A stretch of 64,000 nt of DNA from Reticulitermes lucifugus (Eukaryota > Arthropoda > Insecta > Blattodea > Rhinotermitidae): NCBI GenBank assembly GCA_026260175.1, contig JAKCWW010000043.1, forward strand, positions 20,994 through 84,993. Reading direction: 5' to 3'. Below, piece after piece: positions 12,501 through 24,500 of the stretch; the stretch's first letter is position 1, and every line of letters begins with the position of its first letter. Below the pieces are notes generated by a model, which had not been told where the DNA came from, ran no database searches, and saw only the letters and a list, made by a program, of their open reading frames with translations. Both the position numbers and the translations under genes were made by a program.

Positions 12501-15500
12501 AGTAGGCTGTAATTCAAAATGAACTTAATGAGCTTTGATGCTAGTTTTATAGGTGGGAGGCCTGTGCTCCGGCTGCCTGACAGTATTGTCACAAAATTTT
12601 CCCAAATCTTGCAAGCAGGATGGGTGTGGACTTTAGTAGCTATTTTGTGGGTGGGATGTGATGTTTGGGTTTTTTATACTCTGCTTGTCTACAAACTTTG
12701 AAGTTGCTGTTGGATGTACTTTAATGTAGCCTTGCTTTTTAATTTGAGTATAACAAGAGCTGGTCCATATTACTGCTGAGATCTTCTCCATTTTAAGTTC
12801 CAAAATAGTGAATTACATGAATTTTTTTAATTTTAAAATTTTATGTGAGTTAAATGTTGTTATGTCTGACCATAATCAGTATGAAGAATGGTGACATAAA
12901 TTTATGTTATGGATGCCTGTCTCCATTTTTGCTGGTTAAGTTTTCAGAAGATTGTCATCATATTTCCACTGTAATTAAGAAATGAGCTTGGTGTGGCATG
13001 ACCTTTACGTATTGACCCTGGAACTATAAAAGTGCTGCCCGTGGAATTCCCATGAAAAGGAACCAGCAGAGGTTGCATACAGCAGAGTTAACTAGCCATA
13101 GTTCCTCTACTTCTGCTGTGTTGCCACATGGCTACCTCTGTGTGCTGTGACACAAATTGCCTGGAGACACGTGCCATGATGAAGAGTCTTTTTTGCTGTG
13201 TACAAGCGCACTGTTCCTCTGTGTGTTATTTTGTGTTCTCCTTTCTCCTCCTATTCTTATTCACAAAGAACTGGAACTTGTTCTAATAACAGCAGGAGTA
13301 ATCATGCAACAATTTAAACTTCTTTATTTTATCTGACTGTACAGTAGTCATGAGAAATTTATAGTTACTCAAGTAAGTAACTTACTGCATGGAACAGAAG
13401 TATTCTGGAGAAGATAATAGTCACTCAGGTAGTCAAGAATTTTTCTGGTTTTTATGGAACCCAAATATTCATTAATGTATTTACAAGAGCTTGCCAGTGA
13501 GGCAGATGAATACAGTCTACATTTTATTTCCTTATTTTTTTAATATTTATCTTCGTATTATCCTTACTGTACTTAAGTCTCCAAAGGAGACTCTTTTCTT
13601 CAACTTTTCCTGATAAAATATCCTGTATATCTCATACATGCTACATACCAAGTCCAGCCAATTGTCATTGGTTTGATCAATCTCCCTAATAATATTCTGT
13701 ACAAGTTACAGTAGAATTCTTTTAATTCAGAAGCAGATAGTTCATTAATCCCAAGATTTCAGCAGTTGAGGATGTGTTCAAAATAGCCTCCAAGATTTTC
13801 TCTACATTGACTGTTGTGGTATCTCCTGACACCTCCTCCTACCACTTCTTCAGCTATGTTGACTCCAGAAAACAGATGGGGACCCTGGTGCCTCTGAACC
13901 AGCAGCTGAAGGACATATCCAAATGGAATACTGCTCTGATTAGTTATGCAGTCCAAATATAGGAGCAGTAACAAATATTGCCTGTAAGAACTTAGGTCAG
14001 TGTAGGTACTCTTTGATAATCTTGAATATTTGATAATCCAGCACTTGTCCGGTCCCATGGATGCCAGATTAAAGGAATTATACTGTACAAAGCTTGTCAT
14101 TATACGGTTTCCTTAAGGATATTTGTTCAACTTGCCAAAAAAAATTCCCCCACCCCTTCCTGTCACTTGACGTTCATCAGAATAATGATAAAATTGCTCA
14201 CCATTGGATTCTGTCCTGAATTATGTAATTCTGTTTCACTTATTCACAACCTGCCTCTTTAACATCCAGTTGAAACCTTCAGTGCCAGCCTCTGTATACT
14301 GTATGGTCCATAATACTTCATGTGTCATTGCCCTCTTTGCATTGTACTGTGTGTGTGCATTTTAACATAATTTAAATTTAAAACTCATCTGTCCTGGGCA
14401 GCAGATAGAATTTAAACCCCAGCATCATTGAAGGGCTAATAGTATCCTGTCATTTATATTCCTATACTTTGTTTCTAATATCTTACTGATTCAGGCCAGA
14501 GGTGAGAACGTGTGATATACTAAGCTTGTCATGTTTCCCAGTGTGACCTACATACAGGTGTTATGAACAAGAAACCAAGAATATTAATGACGATTGCTGT
14601 TTTTTGGGGTGTAGTTTTGTAGGTGGCTATGAATATTCTGGAGGAATATGCTCTATCTATCTACGTCATAGAAGAGTGAACTGAGTGTGGAAGAAAGTGG
14701 TTTTTATTTAGGGGGGGATGACGAGGTTTAGGGCTGTGGTCACTGTATACTCAGGGAAGATGTAGTGGGGGGAATTCAGGGGAGGCAAGGAAGCTGGGTA
14801 GGAGGGAATGAACACAAATAGAAAAGGCAGTGTATAAAAAGAACATGAAGTAAATTCATATGGTGAAGTAATTAAGATTAATAAATTAAAAGGAGCTTGC
14901 AGGAAGAAGACAAGTAAGGAACTAATGGCCCTTAAAAGAGCCATTACACTCCAAATGAAAGGAGGGGCTGTAGAGAGAAGGAGTGGAGGAAATTAGAGTT
15001 GTCAGAATCTAGGTACGAAACAGTAAGGAATAAAACATTAATAAGGAGAGCTGTGTGGAGGGCAGATACCCCATTCCATCCCACTTGCTACCCTGATCTG
15101 TGTCAGCATTGCTTTGCATGTAGGGCAGGTGTCCCACTCTGTTCGCCCTCCACCCTGACCTGTGTTTTTATTTTTTTGACTTTTGCCTTTCCTTTTACTG
15201 TGCTTAGGGGCCGCGGGAGCGTAGTTGGTATAGCAACTTGCTATTGACCAGATGATCTGGGGTTCGAATCTCAGTGAAGGCCAGAGTTTTTCTCTCCTCC
15301 ATACCCAGTCCTTTGGCCACCCAGCCTCCTTTACAATGGGTGCTGGGGCTCTTTCACAGGGATAAAATTGCTAGGGTGTGGAATTGGCCACCCAACCCCT
15401 TCTAGCGCCGAGGTTAAGAACAGGTAGAGCTATACCTCTACTCCCCCCCCTGTACCTTCATGGCATGTTATAGGGTGAACTTTACTTTCATTTACTGTTT

Positions 15501-18500
15501 TTATTTTATATTTGTTTGGTCTTATACCTTCATTACTCATATTCTACCTCACTTCATTTCCTTGGACATCTGCCTTCTGCACATAACCTCCCTTGTTGAA
15601 GCTTTGTTGCTTATTATTTTAACTCATGGACTGTGATGGACTCCTTGTCCTTTTGCTACTCCTCTCTACAGCCCCTTTATTTATTTTGTCCTTATTTATT
15701 TTATTTTGTTTTATTTTATGACTGTTTCATATTATTTTTATACATTTTTTTGGTTCCTGGTCATTCTGTTTCACTCTTTCTTTCCCTCCGTACACCCACA
15801 TTACTGATGCTTCTTAGTGACACTGCTGACAGCCCTGGTCTTGGTTTTCATTCCATACACCAGAACTACTTCCTTACATGCTCAGCATACTCTTCTGTCC
15901 TGAAGATGGAGGCAGGGTATTCTTTTGAAATGTGATACCTACAAAACAACATAGTGACACATCATAGAAGACAACAGTTGTCTCAGTCGCAACGATAAGG
16001 TGAATAATGTGAGCAACAGCTGTATTCATTAGTCTCTGTTTGTCATGGTAACTTAACAGTACTAATGATTATTGTTATGTGAAGACATAACATGAAAATG
16101 TGTGTAGTAGAATATAAGCCTGGAGTTTTGAGGTTTTAGCCTCTGAAAGATGAAGTTCATGTAAATAGTATTTAAAAACACAGTTTCTCTCTCACAGAAA
16201 ACATATTGCATTCTTATTACAAAGACCATTTGGTTCAATGTTGTGTAGGAGTGTAATTGTTCTTCATTCTGAGAGTCATACTTTACCCATGGGATAACTC
16301 TGTGAATGAAATACAGCATTTTTATATTCAGGCAGGTGGTGCCTATAAGTAACCTCTGTGGTTTTTGTAGTACTGACCACTTTGCTGTTACTAACCTGAA
16401 TACTTTACACCATTACTGTATTTCTAATATGATGGTTGTTTTATATTGAGTTTGTTGAAATGTTAATGGTCTCTCTCCATGTAAAATTTCATTGTCTAGC
16501 TATAAATGTTCATTAGTTATCATCATCAAAAATAAAACTAAATTCAGATTTTTACTATCTAGTTCTTTGTTGGGTTTCCTTATAAAATAAGGAATATGTG
16601 CCAGAAACTTGTTCTGATAAACATGTGTAATTCATGGAAAGCTTTGGTTAAGAAAGAATGTTGTTCCATAAACTGACCATGTGTGCTGTATTTAATTGAA
16701 CCTGAATCTCAAGGGTTAAGAGGCCTGTGCTTGTAACAACACGGTTCTCCTTTTTGGCAGCCATTTAACTTTGAATTTGCTCTCAGTTATAGTGTGCATG
16801 ATTTCTCAGAACTCTTAATTATCTTATAAACATAGGGTATTTGTCTGTTGTGCGAAAGTAATCAAGACAGGCTGAAGAGCTGTAAGTTAGCCTTAATTTG
16901 TGTCTTTGTATTTTGACAATTACAGTACGACACTAATGACAGCACAGTTACCTGCCCCATGCTGTGGAAATATTGTCTACATAATGACACCTTCACAGAC
17001 ACTGATCCTTGTTCACATAGCTAGGGGTGTCCAGCATCAGGTGTCTGTAACATGTGTTATCTGTCTTTTTCTAGATTTTGCTAATCATGTCAGTGTAGTG
17101 GTGTTTGGGAAGTATCTAGTATAAATTTCAGTTGAATTACTGACTATCCTGACTGAATTTTTCATGGTATTTCTCAGTTTTCAGATAGGTTCTGGGGTGG
17201 TACCTTCATGCAGACCTTGCCCACACCCTTCAGAGGTAGGGTCAGTTATGGGGGTTGTAAACTACATGCTGAAACATGCGTAAAGCAGTTGTGTAAGGTT
17301 GTGGATATATTCATCTTAAGATGGCAGGGTCAGAAGGCACTTGCTCCATTGGGTCCAATAGAAAGAGCCGTTCTCTAACTCTGGATAACCTGTTTCTTCC
17401 TTTATTATGATTTTAGTCATGTTGTCAGTATCTAGACCATATAGCATTACTGGTAGATGGATGAGTATGGATATGGATTATTTGTGGAATGATGACAGTG
17501 TACTGGTAAGGAATGTTGTTGTTATTTTAAGTACCTGTATGTGTGTGTGTGTGTGTGTGTGTGTGCGCACACACACGTCTGTGCAGAGGTTTTGTCAGTA
17601 TAGACATTAAAAAAATGCACATTAAAGATCTGGGGTTATGTATGAAGACCAGAAACAAAGACAGGAAAAGAAATTGGATTTATATAAAGTGGAACCAAAA
17701 GGCCAAACCACTTTTTTGGATATTATAATCGGAAAGGGCCCTGCATGGACTTCCCAGGTCTACAGAAGTCCTACCCATAGTGACCTTAATTTTGAGTCCA
17801 GTCATCCATCCCATGTTAAAAGAAGAGTTGATTAGAGACTATGTAATAGTCACTGCCATATACCAAGAATGACATGACCCCGTCTCTGAAATAGATAACC
17901 TTAGATTTGATTTTCAGCTTAATGGTTACTCTCAGTGGTTCATCAGTTCATTTCTTAATAATTCTATGGAGGCAGTCATCTGAAAAATGAGGTAAAGCCT
18001 TTGTGTTTGGTGTTAATCCCGTATATGATGATGGGAATACCTGAGAAGTTAAAACATATCAGGAACCATTACAACATGAGGATAGTCTTCAAAAGAAAAT
18101 CCATCCATACCAGTTATTCACGATAACCAGACTAGAAAGGAATCTGCAGCTTATTTCACATTGTGTGTTTTGCATTCCCTCCAAATGTGGCAGAAATGTG
18201 TTTGCGCAACAAGCAGACCACTAGCCATTCAGCTGTGGGAATATAAGCACAGTCTGAAAGAGGTTCTTGGCATGCAATGGATAAGGTCCATTGCTATTAG
18301 CTACAGCAAGCCAAATATGTTGCTGAGAGGTGATTCTGTGTCATAGTTACTAGACTTATATAATGTTTGGTATATAAAAATAACTGGGGTGTGTCTGAGA
18401 ATATTATACTCTTAAACTGTGAAATGAGGGAAAGTAATGTAAGTGTGCTGCATTCAATACTTCCATTTGTGTAGGATGGTAACTATTGTTCTTGGCACAT

Positions 18501-21500
18501 GTGCAGAAAGATTAGCGCATAGTTTAGATTGTGTCGAACAGTGTGCTGAATGAAAATGATGAATTTTTAAGGATGTAGAAAGAAGTTATCATGTCCTTTT
18601 TTAAGGTACTTGCCAAGCATTTGTCTGAGTTACTGAAGAACATGATTAGCATCACTAAGGTAACTGACCTCTTGAACCAAGAATCAAGCAAGAGTGCTAA
18701 TCATTTGATAATAAAGTTAGCTTTTGCCTGTAGCCATCCCTTCCCATTCCATCCTGTCTCTTTTAAGTTAACACAAATCAGTGACATTGGTGGAGGATAT
18801 TTTCCCCCTTATTTTGACCATGGAGAGGATTAATCAGGGAAGAAAGGAGAAAATTTCATAACAAGGAGCCTCATATTTTAACCCTTCTCTCAGTGCTTGT
18901 AAGGTGATAAAATCAGGAAGAATGAGGGAGCATGACATGTTGCATACAGTAGACAAGCAAAAATGCATACAAACTTTGGGTAGGAAATATCATACAGACT
19001 TTCTTATGAGAATATCAAAATAAGTCTTAGAGAAGTAGGTTTTAAAAGATATGAACTGAATTAGACTAAGGGTTACATCCAATACTAAGCTTCTTTGATC
19101 ACAGTGATGAACATCAAGTTTCCAAAGGAAGAAGGTGTTTTATCTTTATATTTATATGAGCCAGGTTTTATGTGTGGCATGCATGATGGAGATGAGAATG
19201 CTTACATAATTTCAGTTGGAGAACCACACAAAAAGAAAGAATGTATGAGACCAAGGTGTACTGAGGACTCTAATGTTAAAATGGATGTTAAGTAAGGTGT
19301 TGTGGTTGGGCTGGATTCAGTTAGCTAAAAATTGGGTTGACTGGTGGACTGTTTTGTATAGGATAATTTTCAGGCTTCATGGTAAGCAGAGAGATTCTTG
19401 AATAGCTGAGTAACATTCATTTTTTCTAGAAAGACACTGCATTATGAAGTTTGTTAAAAGTATTTACATGTACACTGTAATGTCTGTACTGTTTTTGCAG
19501 CTGTGAAGGATGCAAGGGTTTTTTCAAGAGAACTGTACGCAAGGACCTGTCATATGCATGCCGAGAAGACAAGAACTGTATAATCGATAAACGCCAGCGC
19601 AACAGATGTCAGTACTGCCGCTACCAGAAGTGCCTGGGCATGGGCATGAAGAGAGAGGCCGTCCAGGTATATATCAACCACAGTCATGAATATATGTTCA
19701 TCAGAGCTCTCTGCTTGTGTTCTTCATATATGTTTGCATTTTCCTGGCAGTTGGAGTCACCAAACTTCATGGATGAGGGGATGAGGTTTAGTTCTTCTGG
19801 GATGTGATACTGCATTACATCCCAGAAGAACTGATACATTATCCACACCACTGCAGAAACCTTCCAACTTGTATGGATGATGGGTGTGCACTGTTGCTTT
19901 GAATTTATGAGATTCCAGATATGAGTGATGTCCTCGAGGCTGGCTATCCTGGCTGAGGTTTTCATGATTTTTATCATTTCCTGTGTACATATGTTGATTG
20001 TTCATTTCCATATCATTTCCAGCTCATCACTCAGCCATACTTCAATTCAGTGGTATGTAATGTAAGCAGATTCAGAAAGTCACAAGTCAGTGAACGGTAC
20101 TTTTGAGTGGTTAGAGGAACAAATCAATTACTCGCAACATTTGGCTTATGGATATTAAGTTATGAGTATGCTTCCAGGAGCATGTTATATTTGTAATGTA
20201 GGATGGTTCTGCATTTTGAGAAGTGGATTGAATTCCCCCAATTTTCCCATTCCCTTGTGGCATATCCTTATTCCACAGATCATAATTACCACACATGCAC
20301 AGTTGAAGTCTGTGTAATGCTCAGAAAAAGATAGTGGCATCTTTAAGTCTTCTTATTAGGCATTATATGGGGTTTATTCTTCCTTTAGAAGACACACCTC
20401 TTCCTATTTTAAGAGCCCACACTGTTGTTTTATGTGGAGATTATTTCATTTATTTCTTCATTTTTGATCATTCTGTGTATGGTAGATGCCAAGTTGTTGC
20501 ATTGTATCTTGACTTTTCATAATCCATCTTCTTTCTCCCTGCTGCTGGTTATGAACTTGTTTCCAAAACTTGTAGTGGTCTTGGAATATTTCTCTTGTTC
20601 TTCTGCATATATTTTTGCTAGCCAGATGACCGTGTAATATTTCAATTTCTTTCTGTAAGGATTGAGTCCCTCATATTGTATCACTTAGCCATTTGGATAT
20701 CTCTGAAGTCTTATCTTGATGTAATGCAGTCAGATGTGTATATATGGTGATATCTGTGACATGTGGCATGCCTAGAAGGTAACTTCTGGGCCTGAGTTAA
20801 AAACTGAATTGTTGCAGCTATGTAAGGATACGGAGTTTAATTCATCTTCATGGTGGTTTGTAACTAATCTTGTTTCAGTTTGTGAGTAGTCATGCCATGG
20901 TCAAGTGGTTAATTAGCTAGTGTTCAGAGAAGCTGGCTCTCACCATCTTCAAGTTGAAATGACTAATAAACATGATAGAGTTTATAATTATAGGCTCCAG
21001 AGCAGTGGGAATATCCATGCTACACATTTTCCAATCAGAACACAGAATTCCCACTTCCTTGTGCCAGGAGCTACTAACATTGGCATCAGGTTCTTATTTA
21101 GTCGCTTTGCCTGTAAGATGGCGACAGTTTCTCTGAAATGTTGGCAAATTAGCTGACATCAACATGGCATCATCATCCGCAGATGAAAACAGAATTATGA
21201 ACATAATTGTATTATTTTTAGTTTGTTTTGTGTACAGCTTTGTATTACTGTTATTGACTAGTGAATTCCCCAAGTAAAATTCCTGGGTGTGCCACTGTCT
21301 ATGGATTACATATGTGTTGTCTGATTAAAGAGCCACCATGAGAGTCATTGTGGAGATGTTAGATCAGGAGTCCTAAGTAGACACCATGAAAGCAGACTGC
21401 ATGAAGATGAGGACCTCGCCAGACTTGCTTCAGGACTCACAGTTCACCTAGCTAAGGCAAGGGCTTCAGGAAATACCAACTGATGAGTCTGGCTCACATT

Positions 21501-24500
21501 GATTTTTTCTCTGCCAATTTCTTAGTGAGCCAGTGATGCTGGTTCTGCTACACCCACCATGATCCAGTCTGTGTGATGCAGTCCAGTCTGATGCTTGGAG
21601 GCTGGTGTTTGATAAGAGTGGCACAACCATGCACAGTGTCAGATTTTAAACTCTTTCTCCTTCTTATCTTTGGCATAGATATCTGTCATCTTGGGAGCTA
21701 TTAAATTTTTATGAAACAAACCGGCAGTTCCTGTATCACCACGTGCCAGTAGCTGTGACTCTTCCAATTTAACTCTTGACTCCAGTTTTATGTGTTCTTC
21801 AGGCTCAGGAAAAGGTTAAGAATGTCTTTTAGACCAATAATGCCTGTCATGTGTTTCAGTCCCAGAAGCTTTTTTCATATTTTGGTAAAGTTTTGTATGG
21901 CAGATCCTAACTTGTGACTATATGAATCTGGGTGTTATTGATCAGGTAGGGTAAGGATATAAAAGTTATTGCGCTTAACGAGGTAAATGTTCATGTCAGA
22001 TTAATTTTATACAGGCAGGCGCATGCGCATGCTTTCCTGTAAATGTTTGAAGCAGTTGATGTATGTTCATGAAATTTGTATGAATATTATACCATTTGAA
22101 GCCACTAATCAGTGTTGCAGTATTTAATTTCCTACATTCACTAGTGACAATATGTTGATGTGCAAACTTGTTTGGTGGGAGGAACACTAGCACTTTGTTT
22201 TACCCTATAAAGTTGAGTGGTTACGTCATGTACCACGAGGTTCAATATTCAGAAATTGTGCATTCTGCCTAAAGAGAGTGTTTATTTGTCTGGCATGCTT
22301 CTCAGAACAAACAGAAACTATTTCTCTCTACTGCATTAACAAGTTGGTCAGTTTAAGGAAGAACTAGTGTGTTCACTGCGTGATACAAACTGAAAATTGA
22401 ACTATGTGTCAGGTTGATTTTAGTCTTTGAAGAGTTCATCTGCAATCCCAAAAGTGTGTTTGGCACCAGACCTTAAAAAAATATGCAACTTTTGTGAAGG
22501 TAATTTTTTGTAGAATGTAAAATAATAACATGATAGCCGCACAAAATTTTCTTTAGTGCTTGGTTTGATAGTGGTGACTAATGAACCACTGGAGGTGGGG
22601 GGGTGTGAAATTTGATAGAGATAGGTTGTAAATGTACTTAACACATTACAAATACCAAATATTATTTATAAGCCACAGTTAGAAATGGCAGCAGTGGAAA
22701 GAAACTCCGGGATTGTCTACCATATACCCTCAGTTTGTGACAAAGTAACACACAAGTGGTGTCACAGCCATCATTTTACATGGTTACAATAGACCTTGGT
22801 TGATATAAGGCAGTGATGTATATCTACCATCTTTAATTAACAAATTTTGTCATTCAGGTGTTTCCAAATTATTTTCACAGTGTTATTTGAGTGACAGGTT
22901 TATTGAAATATTAAATAGTTATGATAACAAGTTGTCAGGTTTCGATTCATTGAAAAATGGTGCTGTATATTAATAATAAACAGAATTCTGTGTCATTTTA
23001 TTCTGTTTAATTTAATTGGTACTGAAAAAATCGGACATCCCTGTACACACGCCATGAAGGCATTAGGGGGAGTGGAGGTTCCGCTCCACTCATCCTTACT
23101 CTTGGCACTAGATGGAGATGAGTGGTCAGCATCATGCTCTGGCCAATTTACTCCTAGGGAATGAGCCAATGGTACCCATTGAATAGGAGGCTGGGTGGAA
23201 CCCACAGCTGGTATGGAGGTTTTGGAGAAGAGATAAATCTCTTGCCCTTACTGGGCTTTGAACTCTGAACTGTCCAGCTTGTAGCCTAGTGACTGTACTG
23301 ACTACACTATTCCAGCTTCCGGCTTGTTATTGAGGTCTGGTATTTTTGATGAATTGTTGTTTTTATATGCAAAATATGTTGTACATGCACAGGAATTATT
23401 TTATTAATAGATTCTGAGCTCCAGATTCAATAATTTCTGTAACCTCAACAATTTGCCATTGAAATTTCAGTGGGCTTTCTGCTAGTGTATGGTAAATTGC
23501 ACATAGAATCTGTATTTAAGTATTACAGTCTTCACAAAAATAAAATTTATGTGTGTGTGATAGTAAGAGTAGTGGTAATAATAATAATAATAATAATAGA
23601 ATTTTAGAACTAGAAATATGTGCAGTAGGAAAGGAGGCTTGGTAAGTTCTGTTCAGAATGCCTTGTGAAGCCTTTATTTAACTAGTTTTTTAATGCTGTT
23701 AACTGAGTTCATGGCATGTTGTTTCATTAAAAACACATGTTTGGAGTTGTGACTCATCACTGGGTAAAAAGTGTTTTAAAACAAATGCTCTTTGAAACCA
23801 GTGATGGTGTTATGGAACAGTAAATGAGCAAAAATTTGCTGTCTTCAGTGAATTCTACTGAAATGTAAAAATATCTGAACCCTGTACATTGTACTTTAAC
23901 TATTATATCTTCCTGTTTGTGAGATGAGGGATAAATTGGAGAATAATATTAAAATAGATTGTAGAGTAATAGGTTAAGGTGGGGTATTGATTAAAGTGGC
24001 TCAGGATAGAGTCCAGTGGCAGAGTTTTGCAAACACATTGATGAAACTGTGAGATTCCACAACATGGAATATCTGAAACCAGATGAATAATTATTATTGA
24101 GTGCTCAGAGAAGACCCTGTAACATGGAGTTACTTCTTCCTTTCTAATCAGACTTTGTCTTTTAGAGAAAGTACAAAAACTTATAAGGAAACCCCAGGGA
24201 TTCTAATTACAGTTGAGGAAGCTGTTGTTTCTAAGCATAATTGGTGTTGTGGTTACAGGAGGAGCGTCAGCGTACCAAGGAGCGAGATCAGAATGAGGTG
24301 GAATCTACTAGCAGTCTACACACAGACATGCCTGTTGAGCGCATATTGGAGGCAGAAAAGAGGGTTGAGTGCAAGACTGAGCAGCAGGTGGAATTTGAGG
24401 TGAAATGACCTGACGTATATCATCAGGGCAGATGAGTGCAGTGTATTAGATATTTATTGGAGTAGCAAGTTAGTAACAGCACTCTTTGAAACATTTAGAA

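Larger units (their letters stand above)
10711..19500 (+). other. usp 8.8-kb intron inside the DNA-binding domain
   Basis: gtatgt...ttgcag. It holds a palindrome (11118-11256), LINE tails (11380-11520 +, 13540-13706 -, 19170-19390 +), a pogo-like MITE (13707-14087), SINE A (15206-15495), a dispersed repeat (15880-16015) and a GT run (17537-17572). No further exon recognised. Confidence 0.8.

Noticed and set aside
15206-15280. tRNA gene
   Set aside because: The tRNA-like head is followed by SINE body and recurs in other copies. No complete cloverleaf was found.
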